From DATJBC01 sp035515515 (GTDB taxonomy: Bacteria; Actinomycetota; Acidimicrobiia; Acidimicrobiales; UBA8190), in contig DATJBC010000160.1 of NCBI GenBank assembly GCA_035515515.1, positions 1 to 17,105 of the forward strand: 17,105 nt of DNA, in the 5' to 3' direction. The notes under the pieces were generated by a model, which did not search any database, was not told the DNA's origin, and saw nothing but the letters and a program-made list of their open reading frames with translations. A program made the translations under genes and the position numbers. This document shows positions 1 through 7,900 of this stretch, piece by piece. The stretch's first letter is position 1; each line of letters starts with the position of its first letter.

Positions 1-1
1 A

Positions 2-223
2 TCCGGTCAGGGCTCCAGTGGGAGCTCGGGGTCGGGCGGGGGCCTGCCCTTGCCCCCCGTGACGGTGCCCACCGTCACCATCCCCCCCGTGACCGTGCCC
101 ACCGTGACCATCCCCAGCGTGCCGGCGCCGACGCTTCCCGCGCTGGGCACTCCGTCCTCGGGCTCCTCGTCGGGCGGCTCCGCGCCTCCCGGGGTGCTCG
201 GGACGGTCACCGGGCTCCTGTGA
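2..223 (+). CDS. C-terminal end of an unidentified Pro/Thr/Val-rich protein (5' partial)
   Basis: This frame is open from the left edge to a TGA at 221-223, giving 73 residues of the end of a protein that begins outside the window. It starts with a Ser/Gly-rich stretch, followed by two copies of the decapeptide PPVTVPTVTI (codons at 53-112). It ends with a Pro/Ser/Gly tail finishing GTVTGLL. The composition resembles an extended, surface-exposed or wall-spanning tail, but no domain, sorting signal or membrane segment is visible in this fragment. I do not recognise the protein. The frame is preferred over the antisense open frame because the repeat is in phase with codons (30 bp) and the residue choice is that of a low-complexity linker rather than an Arg-rich shadow. 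That support is modest. Confidence 0.5.
   Translation, partial: SGQGSSGSSGSGGGLPLPPVTVPTVTIPPVTVPTVTIPSVPAPTLPALGTPSSGSSSGGSAPPGVLGTVTGLL
53..112 (+). repeat. Two tandem 30-bp units inside the partial CDS
   Basis: Units at 53-82 and 83-112 differ at two third-codon positions (ACG/ACC and GTC/GTG). Each encodes PPVTVPTVTI. The silent differences and the in-frame length fit a duplicated protein repeat under coding constraint. Confidence 0.8.
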
Positions 224-382
224 CCTGACCGGGAGGGGACGGGCGACCCGCCAGAGCCCCGCCCCCGCGCACCGTCGCCGGGGAGGTCGGCGGCGAGGTC
301 TCGGTGAGGTCGGGACGCGACGGTCCGGCGTCCGCACCCGCCGCTGGTCGGCGCCCCGACCGTCCTCGCATTGGAGGCTCCC

Positions 383-1096
383 GTGTCCGTCGTCCCCGTC
401 CCTCCCGCCGCGTCCCCCCCGGTCACCAGGCAGTCGGGATTCGAGCGGGCCGCCATGCGCTCGCTGTCGGAGGCCGATGTCGTCCGGATCGTGGCGTGGC
501 CCGATGCGGTCATCGACCGGCTGGGATACGACCCCAGGTCGCTGTATGTCGAGACCTTCTGGCTGGCGATCCTCGGCCCCACCAGCACCTGGCTCCTACG
601 GCGCCTGGTGGCCGGCCTGGAGGAGCATCCCTCGGGCTTCGACCTCGACGCCACCGAGACGGCGCTCGCCCTGGGCCTCGGCGACCGAGCGGGGCGCCAC
701 GCGCCGTTCCGGCGTGCCATGGCTCGGTGCGTCAAGTTCGAAGCGGCCCGCCACGAGGGTCTGGGCATGCTCGCCGTGCACCGCCGGCTCCCCCCGCTGC
801 CCCAGCGGTACCTCGTCCGCCTCCCCGCGGCCCTCCAGGAGCGGCACCGGCACTGGCTCGTCCCCAGCCGCCGCTCACCGACCCTGGAGGAGGCCCGACG
901 CCACGCCCGCCGCCTCGCCCTGGGGCTGGCCGCCTCGGGCGAGGAGCACCAGGTCTTCGAAGCGCAGCTCGTGCGCTGGGGCGTGCACCCGGCGCTCGCC
1001 CACGAGGCCACACAGTGGGTCTGGGCCCTGCACAACCGAACCGACCAGGCGACGTCGGCACACGCGGGACAGAGCCCGGGGGCTGGGCGCGGGTGA
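383..1096 (+). CDS. Uncharacterised 237-aa protein
   Basis: I do not recognise a named family. The protein has a Pro/Val-rich N-terminus (residues 1-16), then a mostly helical, Arg/Leu/Ala-rich body. The phrase ETFWLAILGPTSTWLLRRL near residue 50 looks like a conserved core. No signal peptide, clear transmembrane helix or metal motif is visible. The start is placed at GTG 383 because GGAGG at 373-377 lies 5 nt upstream. An in-frame TTG at 371 would overlap that Shine-Dalgarno site and is less likely. The C-terminal tail (GQSPGAGRG) is low complexity. It is co-oriented with the ACT-domain gene downstream but separated from it by a 283-bp repeat-bearing gap, so they are probably separate transcription units. 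Its codon use matches the flanking genes, so I consider it real. Confidence 0.65.
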   Translation: MSVVPVPPAASPPVTRQSGFERAAMRSLSEADVVRIVAWPDAVIDRLGYDPRSLYVETFWLAILGPTSTWLLRRLVAGLEEHPSGFDLDATETALALGLGDRAGRHAPFRRAMARCVKFEAARHEGLGMLAVHRRLPPLPQRYLVRLPAALQERHRHWLVPSRRSPTLEEARRHARRLALGLAASGEEHQVFEAQLVRWGVHPALAHEATQWVWALHNRTDQATSAHAGQSPGAGRG

Positions 1097-1222
1097 CGAC
1101 CGGCGTGTGTCGCGGGCCCCGTCGTGGCGCGTGGCGACGGCGCTCGTCGGGCGGAGCGGCGCACGGCATGCCAAGTGCCGCCCCTCCCCCTCTGTTGGCT
1201 GTGCTCCTCGGCACGGTTCCTC

Positions 1223-1278
1223 TTGATCTGCACGGTTGGATCTGCACGGTTTGATCTGCACGGTTTGATCTGCACGGT
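1223..1278 (+). repeat. Four head-to-tail 14-bp repeats (TTGATCTGCACGGT)
   Basis: Units lie at 1223-1236, 1237-1250, 1251-1264 and 1265-1278. Only the second departs from consensus (TG instead of TT at its start). Each contains GATC and TGCA. A partial copy (GCACGGT, 1211-1217) precedes the array and a degenerate TGCACCGT (1283-1290) follows it. The 14-bp period is not a multiple of three, so this is not a protein repeat. The array ends about 100 bp before the proposed start of the ACT gene, where a regulator-binding array could sit. That role is inferred only from position. Confidence 0.85.
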
Positions 1279-1367
1279 CGTATGCACCGTTCCGTTGCAT
1301 TTCATGTCGACGGTCCCTTTTCATGCCGGCGTCGCACGTCGGAAACACGGCGTTCACCTCGCCTTCC

Positions 1368-1373
1368 TACTGT
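1368..1373 (+). promoter_or_regulatory. Candidate -10 element for a leaderless ACT-domain mRNA
   Basis: TACTGT matches the TAnnnT -10 pattern and lies 6 nt before ATG 1380, so transcription could begin at or next to the A of the start codon. No good -35 hexamer is visible 16-18 bp upstream. Confidence 0.4.
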
Positions 1374-1379
1374 GGTGGG

Positions 1380-2117
1380 ATGGCGACGTTCCTGTTGCGA
1401 GTGAGGCTTCCCGACCGGCCGGGGGCGCTCGGAGCGGTGGCCAGCCGCATCGGCGCCGTCCGGGGCGACGTCGTCGCCATGGAGATCGCCGAGAGGGCGC
1501 ACGACAGCGCCGTGGACGAGTTCGTGGTCGAGCTCGCCGACGAGGACCACCTCAGGCTGTTGCTCAGCGAGATCGCAGAAGTGGACGGCGCTTGGGTCGA
1601 CACGGTCCGCCCGGTTGCCGGCGGCCTGCAGAACCGGCACCTGCAGGCCTATGCCACCGCCACCGCGCTGGTGACGCAACGCACCCCCCACGACGTCCTG
1701 GGCGTCCTGGCCGAGCGCGCCCGCGCCGAGCTCGAGGCCACGTGGAGCGCGGTGCTGGACGCCGCCGACGTGGCGGTGGTGGCCGCGTCGGGGCGGCCTC
1801 CGGCCGCGCCGTGGCTGGCGTCCTACGTGACCCAGGCCCGGGCGGCGCGCCACGACGCCGGTCCGGGCTCCCCGGCGCGAGCGTCCGACGGTGTCACCGA
1901 CGCAGCGACGGCGGCCGTGGCCACGTCCGCCGTCGCCGACGTCATGTGCATCGAGCTGGCCGCCTGGGACCTGGTGCTCGTGGCCGGGCGCCCGGGCTGG
2001 GCCTTCGGCGCCCACGAGCGCGCCCGGCTGGCCGCCCTGGGCGGCCTCGTCGACGCCCGCTGGACGGAGATGTCCGAGCGCGAGGCGCGCATCGCCCACC
2101 CGAGCCGGGCCGGCTGA
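1380..2117 (+). CDS. ACT-domain protein, ligand unknown
   Basis: The first about 78 residues form an ACT domain. It opens MATFLLRVRLPDRPGALGAV, the usual first strand and ligand-loop helix (DRPGAL), and continues through DVVAMEI and DEFVVEL to the last strand near VDTVRPV. ACT domains bind amino acids or similar small ligands and usually regulate a partner. The remaining about 165 residues form an Ala/Val-rich second domain that I cannot assign; its alternating strands and helices could be GAF-like. No DNA-binding or catalytic motif is visible. The start is placed at ATG 1380 because the ACT fold begins there and a TAnnnT box lies 6 nt upstream. ATG 1323 is in frame but would add 19 residues unlike the family. 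The gene is 245 codons long and converges on pepA with 24 bp between them. Confidence 0.75.
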   Translation: MATFLLRVRLPDRPGALGAVASRIGAVRGDVVAMEIAERAHDSAVDEFVVELADEDHLRLLLSEIAEVDGAWVDTVRPVAGGLQNRHLQAYATATALVTQRTPHDVLGVLAERARAELEATWSAVLDAADVAVVAASGRPPAAPWLASYVTQARAARHDAGPGSPARASDGVTDAATAAVATSAVADVMCIELAAWDLVLVAGRPGWAFGAHERARLAALGGLVDARWTEMSEREARIAHPSRAG

Positions 2118-2118
2118 C

Positions 2119-2152
2119 CCCCGAGGGGCCGGGGACCGTCGTCAGGCGACGG
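2119..2152. terminator. Candidate bidirectional terminator between convergent genes
   Basis: Two small GC hairpins lie in and beside the 24-bp gap: CCCC/GGGG at 2119-2128 and a 6-bp stem CCGTCG/CGACGG with a 5-nt loop at 2136-2152. The second overlaps the pepA stop. There is no T-tract on either strand, so termination activity is only suggested by position. Confidence 0.3.
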
Positions 2153-3779
2153 GGGCCCAGCCCTCGAGCAGCTCGAGCAAGGTGCGGACCCCGTAGCCGG
2201 TCCCCCCCCGCACGAGCACGCCGCTGTCCTCCTCGGCTCGGGCCGGGCCGGCGATGTCGAGGTGCACCCAGGGGACGCCCTCCACGAACCGGGCCAGCAG
2301 CAGGGCGGCGGCGATCGCCCCCGCCTGGCCGGACTTGCCGACGTTCTTCATGTCGGCGACCTCGGAGTCGATGTGCGAGCGGTAGTCCTCGGGGAGCGGC
2401 AGCGGCCACGTGGGCTCGCCGGCGCGCTCCGACGCGGCGCGCACCTTCCCCACCAGCGCGTCGTCGGAGCCGAAGACACCGGCGATGCCGGTGCCGAGGG
2501 CGACCACGCACGCGCCGGTGAGCGTGGCCAGGTCGACGACGGCGTCGGGCTCGAGCTCGCTCGCCAGCGACAGCCCGTCAGCCAGGACGAGGCGCCCCTC
2601 GGCGTCGGTGTTGAGGACCTCGATGGTGCGGCCGTTGCGGATGGTGAGCACGTCACCGGGCTTGATGGCCCGGCTGCCGGGCATGTTCTCGGTGACGGGC
2701 GCGATGGCGGTGACCCGCACCCGCACCCCGAGGTCGCCGCAGGCCGACACGGTGGCCAGCACCGCCGCGGCCCCGCTCATGTCGGTCTTCATGGTGACCA
2801 TGCCGTCCGCGCTCTTGAGCGACAGCCCGCCCGAGTCGAAGGTGATGCCCTTGCCCACGAGGACCACGTGCGGCACGCGGCCACCCACCTCCACGGGGTC
2901 GGCGGGCTCGTAGCAGGCCCGCAGCAACCGGGGTGGCTCGGCCGATCCGCGGGCCACGCCCAGGAGCCCCCCGAGACGCTCGTCGCTGATGCGCCGCTCG
3001 TCCCACACCTCGACGGTGACGCCCGGCCGGGACCCCACGTGCTCCTCGGCCGACGACGCCAGGCGCGAAGGCGTCATGGTGCTGGGCGGCTCGTTCACCA
3101 GGTCACGCGCCAGGCACACGGCGCCGGCCACGGTCACGCCCCGTCGCACGCCCTCGGCGAGCGCGGCGCCGGCGGTGCCCACCCCCGCCACCACCAGGCG
3201 CTCGACGCGGGTGGCCTCGGGGTCGCTCTTGTGGGCGACGAAGCGGTAGGCGCCCAGGACGGCCCCCTCGGCCACCGCCTGGGCGGCCCGCCCCAGCACC
3301 GCCGGCGGCGGCGCACCGGGCGCGCCGGCCTCCGACGCCGACGCCGCGGCGGCCAGGGGGGCGGGCAGCAAGAAGGCGGCCGTGCCCGACGTGCCCGAGG
3401 CGCGCCCGAAGGACGCGGCCGCCCGGCGCAGCGTGTCGGGCCCCGCGGCTTCGAGCCGGCCACAGCCCACGAGGACGACCACGGGGGCGCCCACCAGCGC
3501 CAAGGTCTCCCCCACCTTGCCGGCGAAGCCCCGCAGACGCGCCTGCGCGCCGTCCACGGCCCGAGCGGCGTCCACGCGGTGCGCGTCGTCCAGCGCGACC
3601 GTGTCGGGGGTGCCCGGGGCGGGCAGGGGGCCGTCGTCGGACTGCACCACGGGCACGCCCACGGCCGCCAGGGGCCCCGCGGCGCTCAGGCCGGTGCCGT
3701 CGGGGGACACGGCGACCGCCAGCACGTCGAGCAGGCGGCTGCGGGCGATGGCGGTGTCGGCGGCGCCGGGCACGGTCAC
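2142..3779 (-). CDS. pepA: Leucyl aminopeptidase, M17 family (PepA)
   Basis: This enzyme releases N-terminal residues, leucine preferentially, from peptides in the cytoplasm using two divalent metals. It is 545 aa, against about 503 for E. coli PepA. The metal and catalytic set is complete: K310 and D315 in VGKGITFDSGG, K322, D333 in MKTDMSG, and D392, E394 and R396 in the family signature NTDAEGRL. Each of these is offset by exactly 40 from the E. coli numbering, so the additional length is at the N-terminal side. That N-terminal domain is Ala/Val-rich and poorly conserved, as is usual in M17. The start is GTG 3779, whose last two bases overlap the TGA of the adenosyltransferase gene (GTGA, 3776-3779), implying translational coupling. 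A second in-frame GTG lies at 3773. Confidence 0.93.
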   Translation of the reverse strand: MTVPGAADTAIARSRLLDVLAVAVSPDGTGLSAAGPLAAVGVPVVQSDDGPLPAPGTPDTVALDDAHRVDAARAVDGAQARLRGFAGKVGETLALVGAPVVVLVGCGRLEAAGPDTLRRAAASFGRASGTSGTAAFLLPAPLAAAASASEAGAPGAPPPAVLGRAAQAVAEGAVLGAYRFVAHKSDPEATRVERLVVAGVGTAGAALAEGVRRGVTVAGAVCLARDLVNEPPSTMTPSRLASSAEEHVGSRPGVTVEVWDERRISDERLGGLLGVARGSAEPPRLLRACYEPADPVEVGGRVPHVVLVGKGITFDSGGLSLKSADGMVTMKTDMSGAAAVLATVSACGDLGVRVRVTAIAPVTENMPGSRAIKPGDVLTIRNGRTIEVLNTDAEGRLVLADGLSLASELEPDAVVDLATLTGACVVALGTGIAGVFGSDDALVGKVRAASERAGEPTWPLPLPEDYRSHIDSEVADMKNVGKSGQAGAIAAALLLARFVEGVPWVHLDIAGPARAEEDSGVLVRGGTGYGVRTLLELLEGWAPVA

Positions 3780-4342
3780 GGCCCCCCCGGGCCGCGGCCC
3801 CACGACCGGCTCTCGAGGTGCTCGCCCTCCTGCCAGCGGGCCATGGCCCACAGCAGGTCCGAGAGGCGGTTGAGGTAGGGACGGACCTGCGACTGCGCCG
3901 GGACCGTCGGCGCGTGCACGAGGGCCCGCTCCGCCCGCCGCACCACGGTGCGGGCGACGTCGAGGGCGGCCGCCGCCCGGTTCTGCCCGGGGAGGACGAA
4001 CTCGGTCGGCATGGCGAAGCGCTCGCTCAAGGCGTCGATGTGCGACTCCAGGGCGCCCACCATCTCCGGCGTGACGAGGGACGCGCCCGGTGTGAGCTTG
4101 TGGCGGTTGTCGGGCGCGGTGGCCACCTCGGCCATGAGCACGTACAGGTCGCGCTCGAGCCCGAGGAGCAGCCCGTCGAGCTCGGACCCCTCGTCCGCCT
4201 CCGCCCGGGCCAGTCCCAGCACGGCCTGGGCCTCGTCGACCGCGCCGTTGAGCTCGATGGGCGGCGCGTCCTTGGGCACCCGGCCGCCGAAGAGCAGGCC
4301 CGTGGTGCCGTCGTCGCCCTTGCGGGTGTAGATCTTGACCAC
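3776..4342 (-). CDS. Cob(I)alamin adenosyltransferase, PduO type
   Basis: This enzyme transfers the adenosyl group of ATP to cob(I)alamin to make adenosylcobalamin, the cofactor of mutases and some reductases. The protein is 188 aa. The N-terminal ATP-binding segment IYTRKGDDGTTG followed by LLFGGRVPKD (residues 4-25) is characteristic, as are NGAVDEAQ (32-39), the RRAER helix (135-139) and YLNRLSDLLWAMAR (156-169). The start is GTG 4342, which places the conserved VKIYTRKGDD at residue 2 as in the family. A further-upstream in-frame GTG at 4396 would add an atypical leader. A TAGCAT box lies 8 nt upstream and no Shine-Dalgarno site is seen. The gene heads a unit with pepA and is divergent from the NUDIX gene. 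This family is variously named PduO, CobO-like or MMAB in databases, so no symbol is given. Confidence 0.92.
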   Translation of the reverse strand: MVKIYTRKGDDGTTGLLFGGRVPKDAPPIELNGAVDEAQAVLGLARAEADEGSELDGLLLGLERDLYVLMAEVATAPDNRHKLTPGASLVTPEMVGALESHIDALSERFAMPTEFVLPGQNRAAAALDVARTVVRRAERALVHAPTVPAQSQVRPYLNRLSDLLWAMARWQEGEHLESRSWGRGPGGP

Positions 4343-4350
4343 GGCGCGGC

Positions 4351-4356
4351 ATGCTA
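4351..4356 (-). promoter_or_regulatory. Candidate -10 element for the adenosyltransferase-pepA unit
   Basis: Read on the minus strand this is TAGCAT, 8 nt before GTG 4342, compatible with a leaderless or near-leaderless transcript. There is no recognisable -35 at 17 bp. It lies in the 69-bp divergent gap shared with the NUDIX gene. Confidence 0.35.
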
Positions 4357-4397
4357 CCGGGGCCCTCGCCGCACCCTCCCACCCAGGACCGGCCACC

Positions 4398-4403
4398 TAG
4401 GGT
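4398..4403 (+). promoter_or_regulatory. Candidate -10 element for the NUDIX gene
   Basis: TAGGGT lies 8 nt before GTG 4412, the same spacing as the opposing TAGCAT box for the adenosyltransferase. No Shine-Dalgarno site is present in the short gap between hexamer and start codon. Confidence 0.35.
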
Positions 4404-4411
4404 GGGCCGCC

Positions 4412-4876
4412 GTGGCCATCGCCCCCTACGTCCGCCGGTTGCGCGAGCTGGTCGGCCACGAGCTGCTCGTGCTGCCCTCGGCCGGCGTGATCCCCCGTGA
4501 CGACGAGGGGCGCGTCCTCCTCGTGCGCGTCAGCGACACCGGCCAGTGGGCGGTGATCGGCGGTGCCGTCGAGCCCGACGAGTCGCCGGCCGACGCCGCC
4601 GTGCGCGAGGCCCGCGAGGAGGCCGGGGTGACCATGGCGCTCGGGCCCCTGCTGGGCGTCCTGGGCGGGCCCCAGTTCCGGCTGACGTACCCCAACGGGG
4701 ACCAGACCTCCTACGTGTCGATCATCTACGAGGCCCACGTCGCAGACGGGGTCCCCACCCCCGACGGCGACGAGACCACCGAGGTCGGCTGGTGGAGCCC
4801 GGCCGAGCTCCCCTACGACGAGATGAGCGCCTTCACCCGCGCCATCCTCGACGCCCTCGGCGTGGGCCCGCCCTAG
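4412..4876 (+). CDS. NUDIX hydrolase
   Basis: NUDIX enzymes hydrolyse compounds with a nucleoside diphosphate linked to another moiety. The substrate cannot be told from sequence here. The 154-aa protein has a perfect NUDIX box at residues 51-73: G51, E57, R65-E66, E69-E70 and G72 in the pattern G-x5-E-x7-REUxEExGU. It is preceded by QWAVIGGAVEP, typical of the class. A short N-terminal helix (residues 4-15) precedes the first strand, and the C-terminus has the common EVGWWSPAELP segment. The start GTG 4412 is chosen because it gives a normal family length and has a TAnnnT box 8 nt upstream. It is divergent from the adenosyltransferase and co-oriented with metH 78 bp downstream, but a strong hairpin right after its stop suggests metH is transcribed separately. 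Confidence 0.9.
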   Translation: MAIAPYVRRLRELVGHELLVLPSAGVIPRDDEGRVLLVRVSDTGQWAVIGGAVEPDESPADAAVREAREEAGVTMALGPLLGVLGGPQFRLTYPNGDQTSYVSIIYEAHVADGVPTPDGDETTEVGWWSPAELPYDEMSAFTRAILDALGVGPP

Positions 4877-4907
4877 GCGCGCCCCGCCCCGCGGCGCCCG
4901 GCGCGCC
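4876..4907 (+). terminator. Strong GC hairpin after the NUDIX gene
   Basis: GGCGCGCC occurs at 4876-4883 and 4900-4907. Each copy is its own reverse complement, so they form a perfect 8-bp stem with a 16-nt loop starting at the last base of the NUDIX stop codon. There is no T-tract. A terminator or processing hairpin separating NUDIX from metH is plausible. Confidence 0.4.
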
Positions 4908-4942
4908 CGCCCGGCCAGGTCAGAGAGCCCGTGAGCGCCCCG

Positions 4943-4948
4943 TAGACT
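4943..4948 (+). promoter_or_regulatory. Candidate -10 element for a leaderless metH mRNA
   Basis: TAGACT lies 6 nt before ATG 4955, the spacing expected if transcription starts at the A of the start codon. The -35 region is not convincing. The 78-bp gap is too short for a cobalamin or SAM riboswitch. Confidence 0.45.
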
Positions 4949-4954
4949 GGGGCG

Positions 4955-7900
4955 ATGGTGTCCGAGTCCGGGGGACGGCACCAACCCGCCGTCGCCGAGG
5001 TCCCTCCCGTGCTGGCGCACGGGGCCCTGCCCATGGACGAGCGCGGGGCCGCCTACCTGGAGGCCACCCGGACCCGGGTGGTGATCTTCGACGGGGCCAT
5101 GGGTACGAGCCTCCAGCTGGCCGACCTGAGCGCCGACGACTTCGGCGGTCCCGCCCTGGAGGGCTGCAACGAGGCGCTCGTGCTGAGCCGGCCCGACGTG
5201 GTGGCGGGCGTGCACCGGGCCTTCCTCGCGGTGGGCGTGGACGTGGTCGAGACCGACGCCTTCGGGGCCTTCGGGGTGGTGCTGGCCGAGTACGGGCTGC
5301 AGGACCGGGTGGAGGAGATCAACCTCCTGGCCGCCCAGCTGGCCAGGGCCGCCGCCGACGAGGCGGCCGCCGCCGACGGGCGGCCCCGGTGGGTGGCGGG
5401 CAACCTCGGCCCCGGCACCCGCTTCCCGACCCTGGGGCAGATCCCCTACGCCGAGGTGCGCGACGCCTACCAGGAGCAGGCCGCGGCCCTCCTGGCGGGG
5501 GGCGTGGACCTCCTGCTGGTGGAGACCGTGTACGACCTGCTCCAGGCCAAGGCGGCCATCAACGCCTGCAAGCGGGCCATGGTGTCGGTGGGCCGGCGCG
5601 TGCCCCTGCAGGTCCAGGTGACCATCGAGCTCACCGGGCGCATGCTGCCGGGCACCGAGATCGGCGCCGCGCTGTGCGCGCTCGACCCCATGCGCCCCGA
5701 CGTGATCGGGCTCAACTGCGCCACGGGGCCGGCGGAGATGGGCGAGGCCATCCGCTACCTCTCGCACCACGCCCGCACGCCGGTCTCCGCGCAGCCCAAC
5801 GCCGGGCTGCCGTCGGTGGTCGACGGCAAGATGCACTACGACCTCACCCCCGAGCAGCTTGCGGACCACCTCGAGCGCTTCGTCACCGAGCTGGGGGTGA
5901 GCGTGGTGGGCGGGTGCTGCGGCACCACGCCCGAGCACCTGCGCGCCGTGGTGGAGCGCTGCCGTGACCTCACGCCCGCGCCGCGCGCCATCGAGCACGA
6001 GCCCGGCGCGTCGTCCATCTACAGCAACGTCGGATTCCACCAGGAGACGTCGTTCCTGGTGGTGGGCGAGCGCACCAACGCCAACGGCTCCAAGAAGTTC
6101 CGCGAGGCCATGCTGGCGGGCGACTGGGACACCACCGTCGCCATGGCGCGCGACCAGGTGAAGGAGGGCGCCCACGTCCTCGACGTCTGCGTGGACTACA
6201 CCGGCGCCGACGGCGTCGCCGACATGACCCAGGTGGCCAGCCGCCTGGCCACCCAGGCCAGCGTGCCGCTCATGGTCGACTCCACCGAGGGCCCCGTGGT
6301 CGAGGCCGCCCTGCAGTGGATCGGGGGGCGGCCCGTGCTCAACTCCGTGAACCTGGAGGAGGGCGACGACCCCGGGACGCGCCTGGACACCTTCCTCACC
6401 CTGGCCCGCGAGTACGGGGCGGCCGTGGTGTGCACGTGCATCGACACCGAGGGCCAGGCCCGCACCGCCGACTGGAAGGTCCGCGCGGCACGCGCCATCC
6501 ACGACATCGCCGTGGGCCGCTACGGGCTCGAGCCCTCCGACCTCATCTTCGACCCGCTCGTGCTGCCCCTGTCGACGGGCATGGAGGAGAGCAGGCGCGA
6601 CGGCATCGAGACGCTCGAGGGCACCAAGCGCATCAAGGCCGAGCTCCCCGGCGTGTTCACCATCGTGGGGCTGTCGAACGTGTCGTTCGGCCTCAGCCCC
6701 GCGGCGCGCCACGTGCTCAACTCCATGTTCCTCCACGAGCTGGTGGAGAACGGCCTCGACGCCGCCATCGTGCACGCCGCGCGGATCATCCCCTTGTCCA
6801 AGATCGACGAGCGGGCCCGCGAGGTGTGCCTGGACCTGATCTACGACCGCCGGCGCCAGGGATACGACCCGCTCCAGGAGCTGCTGGCGATGTTCGAGGG
6901 CGTGTCGGCCACGGCCGAGACCAAAGAGGACCGCTCGGGATGGCCGGTGGAGCAACGCCTGGAGCAGCGCATCGTGGACGGCGACCGCAACGGGCTCGAC
7001 GACGACCTGGCCGAGGCCCTCGCCGCGGGGCACGGCGCCCTCACCATCGTGAACGACTTCCTCCTGGCCGGCATGAAGACGGTGGGGGAGCTCTTCGCCT
7101 CCGGCGAGATGCAGCTGCCCTTCGTGCTCCAGTCCGCCGAGACCATGAAGGCGGCGGTGTCGTATCTCGAGCCGCACATGGAGAAGGCCGACCAGGGGGG
7201 CAAGGGCACCGTGGTGCTCGCCACCGTCAAGGGCGACGTGCACGACATCGGCAAGAACCTGGTGGACATCATCCTCACCAACAACGGCTACGAGGTCGTC
7301 AACCTCGGCATCAAGGTGGGCATCGGCGAGATGCTCCAGGCCGCCGAGGAGCGCCACGCCGATGCCATCGGCATGAGCGGGCTGCTCGTGAAGTCGACCC
7401 TCATCATGCGCGAGAACCTCGAGGAGATGAACAGCCGCGCCCTGTCGGGCATGCCGGTCCTGCTGGGCGGGGCGGCCCTCACGCGCAACTACGTCGAACG
7501 GGACCTGCGCCAGGTCTACGAGGGCCGACTCTTCTACGGCAAGGACGCCTTCGAGGGCCTGCGCACCATGGACCGCCTGGTGGAGCTCAAGCGGACCGGC
7601 GAGGAGGACCCCGACTTCGGCCGGGCGCTGGGCGGGCGCCCGCTGCCGCCCCGCAAGAGCCAGCTGCCCGTGGACGAGGGGCCGCTCCCGGCGCGATCGC
7701 CCGGCGTGGCGACCGACAACGAGGTGTTCACCCCGCCCTTCTTGGGGTCGCGGGTGGCCAAGGGCATCCCCCTCGACGACATCGCCGCGTACCTCAACCA
7801 GACGGCCCTGTTCCGCAACCAGTGGGGGTACCGGCCCCGCAAGGAGGACCAGGGCGGCCCCGAGAGCGACGCGGAGTTCAAGGAGCGCATCAGCGCGGTG

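Larger units (their letters stand above)
1097..1379 (+). other. Intergenic region upstream of the ACT-domain gene
   Basis: There is no convincing gene in this stretch. From about 1210 to 1330 it is noticeably less GC-rich than its surroundings. It holds the four tandem 14-bp repeats and, next to the ACT gene, a TACTGT hexamer. An in-frame ATG at 1323 would add 19 residues to the ACT protein but is not favoured. Confidence 0.6.

Noticed and set aside
1223..1278. CRISPR-like array
   Set aside because: The 14-bp units are directly adjacent with no spacers, and no cas gene is nearby.
1124..1379. A protein encoded across the 14-bp repeats
   Set aside because: The 14-bp period shifts frame at every unit, and the open frames there are extensions of shadows with no start signal.
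1323..1379. Upstream ATG for the ACT-domain protein
   Set aside because: It would add 19 residues before the first ACT strand and has no Shine-Dalgarno site. ATG 1380 coincides with the domain edge and has a TAnnnT box at leaderless spacing.
2142..4382. A 746-codon frame that would extend PepA through the adenosyltransferase region
   Set aside because: The upstream half is an Arg/Gly/Pro-rich shadow. The adenosyltransferase is clearly encoded in another frame and ends in a GTGA overlap at the PepA start.
4877..4954. Cobalamin or SAM riboswitch before metH
   Set aside because: Only 78 bp separate the genes. No B12-box-like sequence or multi-stem layout is visible, and a leaderless start leaves no 5' UTR for one.
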